Counted from the stretch's first letter, positions 25,699 through 40,112 are shown. The stretch is DNA of 64,000 nucleotides from DATEDA01 sp963827595 (GCA_963827595.1 CAWHBT010000018.1:1-64000); one strand, 5' to 3'. Program-made: numbers and translations. Notes: generated from the sequence alone by a model not told the origin.

Positions 25699-26178
25699 CT
25701 AGCCCGCCTGCGCCACCGGGTCGGCCGCGCCTTCGGTCGTCGCGGTCGCTTCGCGGCGGAACGCCGCATGCAGCGTGTGCCACGGCAGGATCGCGCATTT
25801 CACGCGCGTCGGGAGGTCCTTGACCCCGGCGAACACCGTCAGCCGGCCGAGCTCGCCTCGCCTCGGTCGCCGGGTCGAGCTGGCCCGTCGCCATGCCGCG
25901 GAAACCCGCGACCAGGCGCTCCGCCTCGTCCGACCGTCTTGCCCTTGACCGCGACGGTCATCATCGACGCCGAGGCCTTGCAGATCGCGCACGACTCGCC
26001 CTCGAACGCGATCGGCGTCGATCCGCTCCCCGTCGAGCTTCAGCGCGACCCAGATGTGGTCGCCGCACAGCGGGTTCAGGCCTTCGGAGCGGTGGGTCGC
26101 GCCGTCGAGCTTGCCCCAGTTCCGCGGCTTCTTGTTGTGGTCCAGGATGACCTCCTGGTAGAGCTGCTTGGCGTCCAT
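25699..26178 (-). pseudogene. sufU: SufU scaffold/sulfurtransferase with three frameshifts
   Basis: A SufU-type protein of about 160 residues: start MDAKQLYQEVILDHNKKPRN, LNPLCGDHI, then ESCAICKASASMMT in a second frame, then EAERLVAGFRGMATGQLD in a third, then VKCAILPWHTL. Cys residues expected for Zn or Fe-S ligands are all present. Three small indels fall at about 26018, 25945 and 25865; similarity resumes at once after each. SufU accepts sulfur from SufS and passes it to SufBCD. Its total length is a multiple of three. It lies 2 nt after sufS; ATG at 26178. Confidence 0.8.
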
Positions 26179-26180
26179 CG

Positions 26181-27438
26181 TCAGGCGAACAGCTGCTGGA
26201 CTTTCCGGACCGCCGCGGCGAGCGCGTCGACTTCCTCGAACGTGTTGTAGAAGGCGAACGAGGCGCGCGCGGTCGCGGGCACGCCGAGCCGCTGCATGAG
26301 CGGCTGCGCGCAGTGATGGCCGGTGCGCACAGCGACGCCCTCCTGATCGAGGATCGTGCCGACGTCGTGGGGATGCACGTCGCCGACGTAGAACGACAGC
26401 ACCGCCGCCTTCGCCTTCGCCGTGCCGAAGAGACGCACGCCCGGGATGCCCTGGAGGAGCTCGGTCGCGTACTGGAGCAGCGCGTGCTCGTGCGCCGCGA
26501 TCCGATCCAGCCCGATCGTGCCCACGTAGTCGAGCGCCGCGCCCAGCCCGACCGCCTCGGCGATCGGCGGCGTGCCGGCCTCGAACTTGTGGGGAATCGC
26601 GTTGTAGGTGGTCTTCTCGAAGGTGACGGAGAGGATCATGTCGCCGCCGCCACGGAACGGCTTCATGCTCTCGAGTAGCGCCGCCTTCCCGTAGAGCACG
26701 CCGATGCCGGTCGGGCCGTAGATCTTGTGTCCGGTGAAAGCGTAGAAGTCGCAGTCGAGGTCCTGCACGTCGACCGGCATGTGCTGGACCGCCTGGGCGC
26801 CGTCGACCAGCGTCGGCACCCCGTGACGGCGCGCCGTGGCGATCATGTCCTTCACCGGGTTGATCGTCCCGAGCGCGTTCGACACGTGGGTGAACGCGAC
26901 GAGCTTGGTGCGCGGGCTGAACAGCCGCTCGTACTCGTCCAGAATGAGCTCGCCGGCGTCGTTGATCGGCACCACCCGGAGCTTCGCGCCCTTCTCCTCG
27001 CACAGCATCTGCCACGGCACGATGTTCGCGTGGTGCTCGAGGTGGGTGAGGATGATCTCGTCGCCGGCGCCGATGAACGCGCGCCCGTAACCCTGCATCA
27101 CGAGGTTGATGCTGTCGGTGACGTTCGAGGTGAAGACCATCTCGCGCTCCTCGCGCGCGTTGAGGAAGCGCTGCACCTTCCGCCGCGCCTCCTCGTAGGC
27201 CTCGGTCGCCTTCTGCGACAGGTAGTGGACGCCGCGGTGGATGTTCGCGTGCTCCCAGGTGCGGTAGTGCACCATCCGGTCGATCACGGGCTGCGGCATC
27301 TGGCTCGAGGCGGCGTTGTCGAGGAAGACGAGCGGCTTCCCGTGGGGCCGGACATTCGCTGAGGATCGGGAAGTCGGCGCGGAAGCGCTCGAGGTCGCTC
27401 GAGCGCGTCGCCGCCGCGCGCAGTGCGGCGGCGGTCAT
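26181..27438 (-). CDS. sufS: Cysteine desulfurase SufS, one frameshift
   Basis: About 418 residues if repaired, the usual SufS length. It carries the PLP lysine motif FTGHKIYGPTGIGVLYGK and the catalytic Cys in TGHHCAQPLMQRL, plus the substrate region LEHHANIVPW. One indel at about 27357 separates MTAAALRAAATRSSDLERF..DFPIL from the following RPHGKPLVFLDNAASSQMP. SufS takes sulfur from cysteine for Fe-S cluster synthesis. ATG 27438 overlaps the sufD stop by 4 nt. Confidence 0.9.
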
Positions 27439-28746
27439 GCCAGCGCCTCCGCGCCTTGCGTCTCGTGCAGCACCGTCCGCCGCAACGACTCCACGATCGA
27501 CGGCACGGGAATCCGGTCGACGATCTCCGCGGCGAAGCCGTAGGTGAGGAGCCCGCGCGCGACGGGCTCGCTCAGGCCGCGGCTCTGCAGGTAGAACAGC
27601 TCCTCCGCCTCGAGCTGGCCGACCGTGGCGCCGTGCGCGCACTTCACGTCGTCGGCGAAGATCTCGAGCTGCGGCTTGGTGTCGACGTGCGCGCGCCGCG
27701 ACAGCAGGAGGTTGCGGCTCGCCTGCGCCGAGTCGGTGCCGCTGCGCGCCCGGGCGCACCATGATCCGGCCGTTGAAGACCGCATGCGCGTGGCCGCCGA
27801 CGACGCACTTGTGGAGCTGCCGGCTGGTCCCGTGGGGATGCGCGTGGTCGATGAAGCTGTGGGTGTCGGCCAGCTGCCGGTCGCGGATGAGGGCGAGCCC
27901 GTCGAGCTGGCAGCTCGTCCCCTCGCCGGCCTGGACGACGTTCAGGTTGTAGCGGGAGATGCGCGCGCCGACCGCTACCGCGACCGACCGGTACGAGGCA
28001 TCCCGCTCGAGGCGCACCGCACAGGTCGCGATGTGGAACGACGCGGGGCTCTCGCGCTGCCGCCGGACGTGGCGCACGTGGGCGTTCGGCCCGACGGCGA
28101 TCTCGGTCACCGCGTTCACGCAGGACGCGCCGTCCTGCAGGCCGACGTAGTCCTCGACCACCGTGACCTCGCTCCCCCGCTCGGCCACGACCAGGCAGCG
28201 CGGGTGGGTCGCGACGTCGGCTTGCGTGGTCGCGAAGATCAGCTGGACCGGCGACCTCGCCACGGCATCGCGCGCCACGAACACCAGCGCGCCATCGGCG
28301 AGATACGCAGTGTTGATCGCGCGGAAAGCGTCGTCAGCGAAGGGCGCGAGCTGCGCCAGCCGCGACCTCACCAGGTCGCCGTGCGCGTCGAACGCGGCGC
28401 CGAGGGTGGTCGCGACGACCCCGTCCGAAGCCAGGATCGAAAGCGCCGGAACGAACTGGCCGTCGATGAAGACGAGCCGCGCGCCCGCTTCCGGAGCGAT
28501 GACCGGCTCGAGCCCGAGCCCCGCGGGGGCTGCGGCCGGCGCGGCCGGCCGGAACGCGAGCTGATAGAGCGGCGAGAGGTCGGTGAACCGCCAGTCCTCC
28601 TGGCGGATCGTAGGCAGGGTCAGCGCGTGCGCCCGCTCGAGCGCGTCGCCGCGCAGCTGGTTCACCCAGCCATGCGGCCTTGCCGGGACGCTCGCGTGGC
28701 CGGCGAGCAGGCTCGCGAGCCAGGGATGGACCGTCGCAGTCGTCAT
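27435..28746 (-). CDS. sufD: SufD, Fe-S cluster assembly, one frameshift
   Basis: About 436 residues: N-terminal helical part (LARAHALTLPTIRQEDW-type segment), the long beta-helix core, and the C-terminal DVKCAHGATVGQLEAEELFYLQSRG motif with Cys and His that help cluster formation. An indel at about 27745 separates FNGRIMVRPGAQ from QASRNLLLSRRAHVDTKPQLE. SufD with SufB and SufC forms the SufBC2D scaffold. Its 3' end overlaps sufS by 4 nt, so the operon is translationally coupled. Confidence 0.9.
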
Positions 28747-28752
28747 CGGTCG

Positions 28753-30961
<2,209 letters not shown>

Positions 30962-30965
<4 letters not shown>

Positions 30966-31297
30966 TCCTGGGTCTCCCGGACGTTGAAGCTCTCGCCACA
31001 GCCGCAGGTCGAGTCGACGTTCGGGTTGCGCACGCTGAACATCTGCTTGAAGCCCTCGCGCACGAAGTCGAGCTCCGATCCGTCGAGGTACGCGAGCGCC
31101 TCGCGGTCGACCACGAGCTTCGCGTCGTGCGCCTCGAACAGCGTGTCGTCGGCGCCCACCGCCTCCGCTACGTCGAAGGTGTACGCGAGCCCGTTGCAGC
31201 CGACCGTCTTCACGCCGAGGCGCAAGCCGATGCCGCCGAACTTCGCGACCGAGCTCTTGATCTGCCGTGCGGCGCTTTCGGTGACGGTGATGGCCAC
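30962..31297 (-). CDS. A-type Fe-S carrier (SufA/IscA/ErpA family)
   Basis: A 111-residue HesB/IscA-family carrier. The three conserved cluster Cys are C34 (TVGCNGLAY), C98 and C100 (STCGCGESF). It moves clusters from SufBCD to target proteins. I prefer GTG 31297 because the protein begins there with the family start MAITVTESAA and a GGAG sits 7 nt upstream. It lies between iscR and sufB, so it is the suf-linked copy. SufA, IscA and ErpA cannot be separated by sequence alone. Confidence 0.9.
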
Positions 31298-31314
31298 TCG
31301 CGACTCCGGGAGCT

Positions 31315-31785
31315 TCAGGCGGGCACCGGGCTGCGCTTCTCGCGCATGTCCACCATCGGCACGGACGCCGGCCGCTCGCGTCCTTTGGCGACGAGGTGAG
31401 CGAGCTTGACCGAGCTCAGGTACTCGAAGATGCGATCGTTCAGCCCCGCCCACAAGTCGTGCGTGAGGCACTTCTGGTCGTCGTGGCAGTTCTCCTTGCC
31501 CCCGCACTGCGTGGTGTCCATCGGCTCGTCGACCGCGCGGATGATGTCCGCGACCGACACCTCGTCGAGGCTCTTGGCGAGGAGGTAGCCGCCGCCCGGG
31601 CCGCGGACGCTCGTGACGAGCGCGTTGCGGCGCAGCTTCCCGAAGAGCTGCTCGAGGTACGAGAGCGATATGCCCTGCCGCTCGCTGATTCCCGCCAGCG
31701 ACACCGGGTCGCCCGCCTGGGACTGGGACAGGGCGAGGTCGAGGATGGCGGTGACGGCGAAGCGGCCTTTCGTGGTCAGACGCAT
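31315..31785 (-). CDS. iscR: IscR-type Rrf2-family Fe-S regulator
   Basis: A 156-residue winged-helix regulator: N-terminal MRLTTKGRFAVTAILDLAL, recognition helix SLSYLEQLFGKLRR and the wing RGPGGGYLLA. The Fe-S ligands C94, C100, C106 and H109 match the C92/C98/C104/H107 set of E. coli IscR, so it should bind a [2Fe-2S] cluster and repress its own operon when clusters are plentiful. First gene of the suf operon, with two candidate IscR sites upstream at 31833-31880. Confidence 0.93.
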   Translation of the reverse strand: MRLTTKGRFAVTAILDLALSQSQAGDPVSLAGISERQGISLSYLEQLFGKLRRNALVTSVRGPGGGYLLAKSLDEVSVADIIRAVDEPMDTTQCGGKENCHDDQKCLTHDLWAGLNDRIFEYLSSVKLAHLVAKGRERPASVPMVDMREKRSPVPA

Positions 31786-31832
31786 GTCTGCCTCCAGTTC
31801 GGTGTCGGTACTTCCGCGGCGCAAAGGAAAGG

Positions 31833-31849
31833 CCGAGGAATGCAGTCAA
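31833..31849 (-). promoter_or_regulatory. Candidate IscR type-1 operator, site 1
   Basis: On the minus strand TTGACTGCATTCCTCGG. It shows the TTGAC-N7-CTCGG pattern that I recall from E. coli iscR promoter sites. It lies 48 nt upstream of the iscR start, in a position to cover the promoter. Confidence 0.4.
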
Positions 31850-31862
31850 GTTTACCAAAAAA

Positions 31863-31880
31863 CCTGACCGTTTTGCTCAA
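31863..31880 (-). promoter_or_regulatory. Candidate IscR operator, site 2
   Basis: On the minus strand TTGAGCAAAACGGTCAGG, a second TTGA..GTC(A/G)G-type element 13 nt upstream of site 1. Tandem sites are known for iscR promoters. The match is partial and made by eye. Confidence 0.33.
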
Positions 31881-32003
31881 CCTTTCGGGAGGCGGAGCTC
31901 TGGAACCGGCAGCCAGCGCCGCCAGGGGCTCAGTGAATCTAATTAGTGAAGCTTTATCAGTTTATTAGACGAGATTCCTCAGGTTAACTCTCATTGAGCC
32001 TCG

Positions 32004-33599
32004 TCAGGGCCCACCCGCGCGCTGCCGCAGCTTGAACCGCTGGATCTTGCCGGTCGCGGTCTTCGGCAGCTCGGGTACGAACTCCACCCACCGCGGGTAC
32101 TTGTAGGGCGCAAGCCGATCCTTCACGTGCTGCTTGAGGGCGTCGGCCAGGGCGGGAGTGCCGTCAACCCCCGGCCGGGTGACGACGAACGCCTTCGGCT
32201 TGATGAGCGCCGACTCGTCGGCGGCGCCGACGACCGCCGCCTCCAGGACGTCGGGATGCGTGGCGAGCGCCGCCTCGACCTCGAACGGCGAGACGAAGAT
32301 GCCGCCCACCTTGAGCATATCGTCCGAGCGCCCGCCGTAGGTGTAGTAGCCGTCGTCGTCGCGCGTGTACTTGTCGCCGGTGCGCGTCCACGCGCCCATG
32401 AAGGTCGCGCGGCTCTTGTCGCGGTTGTTCCAGTAGCCGGCGGCGGCGCTGGGACCCGCCACGAGCAGATCGCCGACCTCGCCCGGGCGGGAATCGTCGC
32501 CGTGCTCGTCGACGACGCGGAGCCGGTACCCGGGGACCGGCCGGCCGCTCGTGCCGTAGCGATTCTCGCCGGGGCGGTTCGACAGGAAGATGTGCAGCAT
32601 CTCCGTCGAGCCGATCCCGTCCAGGATCTCGACGCCGAAGCGCTCGGTCCAGCGGCGCCCGAGCTCGGCCGGGAGCGCCTCGCCCGCCGAGACGCACACC
32701 CGCAACGCGAGCTCCTCGCGGCGCGGGAAGTCCGTTGCCGCGAGCAGCGCCGCGTAGAGGGTCGGGACACCGTAGAAGATGGTCGGTCGATGCGACTTCA
32801 GCCGGGCGTAGACCGCGCCCGGCGACGGACGCTCCGCCATCAGCAGCGTGGTCGCGCCGACCGCGAGCGGGAAAGTGAGGGCGTTGCCGAGCCCGTAGGC
32901 GAAGAAGAGCTTCGCCGCGGAGAAGACCACGTCGTCGCCGCGGATGCCGAGCACCGCGCGGCCATACAGCTCCGCCGTCTGGATGAGGCTCGCGTGGACG
33001 TGGACCGTCCCCTTGGGTTGCCCGGTCGACCCCGAGGAGTACAGCCAGAAGCAGGCGTCGTCGGAGGTCGTCGGCGCGGGGTCGAACGATGCGCCGGCTT
33101 TGGCCAGCAGGTCCTGCAGGCGGGCATGCCCTTGGCCATTGGCACCCGACACGACGACGTGCTTCAGATGCGGGCACTTCCGGAGGATGCCGCTGAACTG
33201 CCCGAGCAGCGGCTCCGAGACGACCAGCGCCTTGGCGCGGCTGTCGTTGAGCATGAACTCGTAGTCGCCGGGCGTAAGCAGCGTATTGACGGCCACCGGC
33301 ACGATGCCAGCCGTGATGGCGCCGAGAAAGACCGCCGGCCAGTCGATCGTGTCCAGGTGGCACAGCAGGATCCGGTCCTCCATCTGCAGGCCGAGGTCGC
33401 GCAGGGCGTTGGCCGCCCGGTTCACGCGCTCGGCGAGGTCGGCGTAGGTGTAACGGCCCGCGTCGTCGACGTACGCGAGCTTCGTCCCGCGGCCCGCGGC
33501 GAGGTTGCGCGCGACGAGGTCGTGTGCAGCGTTGTAGTCGCGCGGGATCTCGATCGCCGGGGGATCCGACCGTTGGTCGGCTCGGCTCAATGCAGCCAT
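32004..33599 (-). CDS. bclA: Benzoate-CoA ligase
   Basis: A 531-residue AMP-forming CoA ligase of the benzoate-CoA ligase type. The adenylation P-loop is YSSGSTGQPKG, followed by FFAYGLGNALTFPL, the A5 motif region DGIGSTEMLHIFLSN, the hinge YGGRSDDMLKVGG and the catalytic lysine in PKTATGKIQRF. It activates benzoate to benzoyl-CoA with ATP in the first step of the box pathway. It lies on the minus strand next to the flavodoxin and is divergent from boxRCB. ATG at 33599. Confidence 0.9.
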   Translation of the reverse strand: MAALSRADQRSDPPAIEIPRDYNAAHDLVARNLAAGRGTKLAYVDDAGRYTYADLAERVNRAANALRDLGLQMEDRILLCHLDTIDWPAVFLGAITAGIVPVAVNTLLTPGDYEFMLNDSRAKALVVSEPLLGQFSGILRKCPHLKHVVVSGANGQGHARLQDLLAKAGASFDPAPTTSDDACFWLYSSGSTGQPKGTVHVHASLIQTAELYGRAVLGIRGDDVVFSAAKLFFAYGLGNALTFPLAVGATTLLMAERPSPGAVYARLKSHRPTIFYGVPTLYAALLAATDFPRREELALRVCVSAGEALPAELGRRWTERFGVEILDGIGSTEMLHIFLSNRPGENRYGTSGRPVPGYRLRVVDEHGDDSRPGEVGDLLVAGPSAAAGYWNNRDKSRATFMGAWTRTGDKYTRDDDGYYTYGGRSDDMLKVGGIFVSPFEVEAALATHPDVLEAAVVGAADESALIKPKAFVVTRPGVDGTPALADALKQHVKDRLAPYKYPRWVEFVPELPKTATGKIQRFKLRQRAGGP

Positions 33600-33665
33600 G
33601 CTCCTCCTCCTGCAGCCGGGACGATGCGCCTCCCCGAAGCGCCCGGAGACACCGGGCGTGACGAA

Positions 33666-34139
33666 CTACGCCGTGACGCCCGCCTGCTCGCGGACCCGCG
33701 CCATCCAGGGCCCGATCCACTCCGCCGCGGCTTCCTCCGCGAGCACGCCGCTCGAAGCGTCGTGGAACAGGATCTCGCCGATCCGTTTTGCGCCGAGCTC
33801 GGCGAGGATCGCGTCGAACCGGCGGCCGCCGTTGCAGAACGTCTCCGCGTAGGTGCGGTCGCCGAGCGCCACGACTCCGTAGTGCACGTTCGAGAGATCC
33901 GGCCGCGTCGCAATGAGCGATTCGTAGAGCTGCTTGGCGTTGTCCGGGACGTCACCCTGCCCGTAGGTCGACGTGCAGACGAGGAACAGACCCCCCGGCG
34001 CGAAGGCGGCGGCGTCGAGGTTGTCCATGAGGCGCGTCCGCACCCGAGTGTCGCCGTCGTCGAGGGTGAGTTCGAGCTCCTGGGCGACGAGCTGAGCGTT
34101 CCCGGTCATCGTTCCGACGAGGATCGTCAGATCCAGCAT
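33666..34139 (-). CDS. Flavodoxin-like electron carrier in the box cluster
   Basis: A 157-residue FMN-binding flavodoxin fold. FMN phosphate loop LVGTMTGNA near the N-terminus; the aromatic-ring loops CTSTYGQGDVPDNA and LGDRTYAETFCNGG. It resembles the MioC/P450-reductase FMN-domain branch. It shares a promoter region with boxR and lies between boxR and bclA, in a place where the reductase for BoxB would be expected; this role is inferred. ATG at 34139. Confidence 0.85.
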   Translation of the reverse strand: MLDLTILVGTMTGNAQLVAQELELTLDDGDTRVRTRLMDNLDAAAFAPGGLFLVCTSTYGQGDVPDNAKQLYESLIATRPDLSNVHYGVVALGDRTYAETFCNGGRRFDAILAELGAKRIGEILFHDASSGVLAEEAAAEWIGPWMARVREQAGVTA

Positions 34140-34171
34140 GCGGGCTCCTGGTCGCGCGTCCGTGACGACGC

Positions 34172-34199
34172 TTGCTTTCTGGCGTTGATGCATTATAAT
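34172..34199 (+). promoter_or_regulatory. Promoter of boxRCB (sigma70-like)
   Basis: TTGCTT (34172-34177), 16-bp spacer, perfect TATAAT (34194-34199), 57 nt before boxR ATG at 34256. A TGCA motif sits at 34189-34192, directly before the -10, and another lies at 34216-34219. TGCA motifs are associated with BoxR/BzdR operators, as far as I recall. Confidence 0.65.
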
Positions 34200-34220
34200 T
34201 CACTTTCACACCCTATGCAA
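34192..34220 (-). promoter_or_regulatory. Divergent promoter for the flavodoxin (and bclA)
   Basis: On the minus strand TTGCAT (34220-34215), exactly 17-bp spacer, TATAAT (34197-34192). Its -10 overlaps that of the boxR promoter through the palindrome ATTATAAT, and its -35 contains the second TGCA motif, so one bound regulator could block both. Confidence 0.65.
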
Positions 34221-34255
34221 GCACTATATTTCATCGCCACTGGGAGCCTGGTCTG

Positions 34256-35161
34256 ATGGGCGTCCGCGAGCCCGGTCGGCGGCTCTCGCCCAAGCAGGCG
34301 GGCTCTGCGGCGCTGATCGACGCCGAGTTCCTGCCGCGGCTCGGCGACCGGGTGCGGGAGGCCCGGGCGCGCCGCGGGATGACCCGCAAAATCCTCGCCC
34401 GCGATTCTGGAGTGTCCGAGCGGTATCTCGCGCAGCTCGAGTCCGGACGGGGCAACGCCTCGGTCCTGGTCCTCAGCGAGATCGCGCGGGCGCTCAACCT
34501 GCCGGTGGCCGACCTGCTGCGCGACGCGAACGATCAGTCGGTCGAGCTCACTCTGATCCAGCAGCTGCTGAAGCGGCTGCCCGCGGCCAAGCTCGCGAAA
34601 GTGCGCGCGCAGCTCGTCCGCGACTACGGCAGCGCCTACGGGGCGCGGGAGAACCGGATCGCCCTCATCGGCCTCCGCGGCGCCGGCAAGTCGACGCTCG
34701 GCGGCGCGCTGGGGAAACACCTCGGCGTGCCGTTCGTCGAGCTCGACCACGAGGTCGAGGCGGAGGCCGGCACGAGCCTGCACGAGATCTTCCTGCTCCA
34801 CGGCCAGGCCGGTTACCGGCGCTACGAGCGCCGCGCGCTGGAGCGCACGCTGGAGAAGAACGACCGCTGCGTGATCGCCACGGGCGGGAGCATCGTGTCC
34901 GAGCCGGGCACCTACGACCTGCTGCTCTCGGCCTGCCTCACGGTGTGGTTGCGGGCCGCGCCCGAAGAGCACATGGCGCGCGTCGCCGCGCAGGGCGATT
35001 ACCGGCCGATGGCCGGGAACCGCGAGGCGATGGATGACCTGCGCCGCATTCTCGCCGGCCGCGAGGCGCTCTACGCCCAGGCCGACGTCACCATCGACAC
35101 CGCAGGCAAGACCGTCGAGCAGAGCCTGAGCGGGCTCGTTCGCGCAGTCGAGCCGCGCTAG
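34256..35161 (+). CDS. boxR: BoxR, XRE-type regulator with shikimate-kinase-like domain
   Basis: A 301-residue regulator. Residues 25-90 form an XRE helix-turn-helix (VREARARRGMTRKILARDSG, RYLAQLESGRGNAS). A linker (VELTLIQQLLKRLPAAKLA) leads to a C-terminal shikimate-kinase-like domain from about residue 133, with Walker A GLRGAGKST (139-147) and ATGGSIVSE. This architecture is diagnostic of BoxR/BzdR, repressors of benzoyl-CoA degradation that bind benzoyl-CoA in the kinase-like domain. Precedes boxC by 18 nt. Confidence 0.95.
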   Translation: MGVREPGRRLSPKQAGSAALIDAEFLPRLGDRVREARARRGMTRKILARDSGVSERYLAQLESGRGNASVLVLSEIARALNLPVADLLRDANDQSVELTLIQQLLKRLPAAKLAKVRAQLVRDYGSAYGARENRIALIGLRGAGKSTLGGALGKHLGVPFVELDHEVEAEAGTSLHEIFLLHGQAGYRRYERRALERTLEKNDRCVIATGGSIVSEPGTYDLLLSACLTVWLRAAPEEHMARVAAQGDYRPMAGNREAMDDLRRILAGREALYAQADVTIDTAGKTVEQSLSGLVRAVEPR

Positions 35162-35179
35162 CTCACCCAGGAGAACGCC

Positions 35180-38290
<3,111 letters not shown>

Positions 38291-38307
38291 GCTCGCCGGG
38301 CGCGGCA

Positions 38308-38332
38308 CCGCCGCGCGAACGAGGCGCGGCGG
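38308..38332. terminator. Hairpin after boxB
   Basis: A perfect 9-bp stem CCGCCGCGC (38308-38316) / GCGCGGCGG (38324-38332) with loop GAACGAG, 18 nt after the boxB stop. No T-tract, so it may act as a weak terminator or as 3'-end protection that separates boxRCB from the next gene. Confidence 0.4.
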
Positions 38333-38364
38333 CGGCGGCGACCCCAGTCAGCCATCGACCGGTC

Positions 38365-39519
38365 ATGAAGATCGCCCGCGTCAAAGCGACGCCGCTCGAC
38401 GTCCCCGTGCGCATCCGGGTGCTCGGACTCGACCAGCCGACCTCGCTCTCGGTCTGCCTCGTCGAGGTCGAGACCGATGTCGGGCTCGTCGGGCACGGCT
38501 TCACCGCGATCACCGAGGAAGAGGTCGTGGCAGCCGCGATCAACGAGGTCGCCGGGCCGGCGATCGCCGGCGACGATCCGCTCGCGCACGAGCGGGTGTG
38601 GGAGAAGCTCTACTGGCTGCTCTCGCCGCGGGGGCAGACGGGCTACGCGAGCCACGCGATCGCCGCGATCGACGTGGCGCTGTGGGACCTCAAAGGCAAG
38701 CACTTCGGCACCCCGGTGTGGCGATTGCTCGGCGGCGCCCGCAGCCGGGTGCCCGTCTACGCGACGTTCGGCTTCGGGTTCTTCGACCGCGACCAGCTGG
38801 CCGCGGCGGCGAAGCTCTGGGTGGGCCAGGGACACACGCGGCTCAAGATGGTCGTCGGGCATCACGCGCTGCAGCGGCGCGACGAGCCGCGACCGCTCGA
38901 CCGGGTGATCGCCGAGGACGCGGCGCGGGTGCGCGCGGTGCGCGAGGCGGTCGGGCCCGGCGTGCAGCTCTTCGTCGACGCGAACTGCAGCCTCGACGGG
39001 CTGCACGCCGGCAAGCTCGCGCGCCTGATCGAACCCTACGACGTCGCGCTGTTCGAGGAGCCGGTCACCCAGAACGACGTCCGCCTGATGGCCGAGCTCC
39101 GCCGCCACACGCGCATCCCGCTCGGTGCCGGCCAGAACGAAGGCCTCGCGTTCCGCTTCCGCGACCTGCTGGTCGCCAACGCCGTGGACGTGGTGCAGCC
39201 GAACGTCGTCATCAGCGGCGGATTCACGCAGGTCGCGCGGATTGCCGGAATGGCCGCGGCGTTCAACGTGCTGGTGGCCAACGGCGGCGCGTGGACGCAC
39301 CACAACATGCACCTGCACGCCGGGCTGGCGAACGGCACGCTGGTCGAGTACCACTACGTCGCCCTGCTCGTCTGCGAGCAGCTCTTCGACGGCCTCGTTG
39401 CGGCGAAGGACGGATGGCTCGAGCTCACCGAGGCGCCCGGCCTGGGCTTCACGCCTCGCGCCGACGCGATCCGCGAGCTCGCGCGGCGGCCGACCTCGCG
39501 GGGCAAGGGCAAGGCCTGA
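38365..39519 (+). CDS. Mandelate racemase/muconate lactonizing (enolase superfamily) enzyme
   Basis: A 384-residue enolase-superfamily enzyme. Capping-domain start VKATPLDVPVRIRVLGL; barrel ligands D and E in FVDANCSLDG and ALFEEPVTQND, and a third in GAGQNEGL; catalytic His in AWTHHNMHLHAG. The K-x-K motif is replaced by R-L-K (HTRLKMVVGH), so the base on that side differs. It abstracts a proton next to a carboxylate to dehydrate or racemise an acid. Location after boxB suggests an aromatic- or acid-linked role, but a separate function is possible. Confidence 0.85.
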   Translation: MKIARVKATPLDVPVRIRVLGLDQPTSLSVCLVEVETDVGLVGHGFTAITEEEVVAAAINEVAGPAIAGDDPLAHERVWEKLYWLLSPRGQTGYASHAIAAIDVALWDLKGKHFGTPVWRLLGGARSRVPVYATFGFGFFDRDQLAAAAKLWVGQGHTRLKMVVGHHALQRRDEPRPLDRVIAEDAARVRAVREAVGPGVQLFVDANCSLDGLHAGKLARLIEPYDVALFEEPVTQNDVRLMAELRRHTRIPLGAGQNEGLAFRFRDLLVANAVDVVQPNVVISGGFTQVARIAGMAAAFNVLVANGGAWTHHNMHLHAGLANGTLVEYHYVALLVCEQLFDGLVAAKDGWLELTEAPGLGFTPRADAIRELARRPTSRGKGKA

Positions 39520-39521
39520 CG

Positions 39522-40112
39522 ATGCGCCTCGCCTTTCGCACCTGCCTCTGCTTCGTGGCCGGGCTCGCGGCCGCCTGGGGCGCCGAGCCGCAGACGGCAG
39601 CCGCGACCGCCGACCTGCTCCGCTCCGGCGGCTACATCCTGTACTTCCGCCACGCAGCGACCGATTTCTCGCAGAACGACGCGAAGATGACGAGCTTCGA
39701 AGACTGCGCGACGCAACGCAACCTCACCGATCGCGGACGCGCGGAGGCGCGGGCGGTCGGCGACGCGATCCGGGCGCTCGCCATCCCGATCGGGAAGGTC
39801 CGCGCCAGTCCGTTCTGCCGCACGGTCGAGACCGCCAAGCTCGCATTCGGCCGCGCGGAGCCGACGTCCGCCGTGCGCGGCGGCCCGGCGCGGCCCGAGG
39901 ACCCGGCACGCTATGCGGCGCTGCGGAGCCTGCTCGGGCAGGCTCCGGCGCCGGGCACGAACGACGTCATCGTGAGTCATGGCAACCCGTTCTACGGGGT
40001 GGCCGGCCCGCCGTATCTCGCCGAGGGCGAAGCAGCCGTCATCCAGCCGACCGGCGAGGGGTTTCGCGTCGTCGCGCGAATCCGGGTGGACGAGTGGCCG
40101 GTCGCGCGCTGA
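39522..40112 (+). CDS. Exported histidine phosphatase family protein
   Basis: A 196-residue histidine-phosphatase-fold protein with an N-terminal hydrophobic leader (MRLAFRTCLCFVAGLAAAWG). The nucleophile motif is YFRHAATD (RHG-like with Ala-Ala) and the second His lies in VIVSHGNPF. Arg in SPFCRTVETA is another active-site residue. It resembles SixA/phosphoglycerate-mutase-like phosphatases; substrate unknown. It starts 2 nt after the enolase gene stop and overlaps the following lipoprotein gene. Confidence 0.8.
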   Translation: MRLAFRTCLCFVAGLAAAWGAEPQTAAATADLLRSGGYILYFRHAATDFSQNDAKMTSFEDCATQRNLTDRGRAEARAVGDAIRALAIPIGKVRASPFCRTVETAKLAFGRAEPTSAVRGGPARPEDPARYAALRSLLGQAPAPGTNDVIVSHGNPFYGVAGPPYLAEGEAAVIQPTGEGFRVVARIRVDEWPVAR

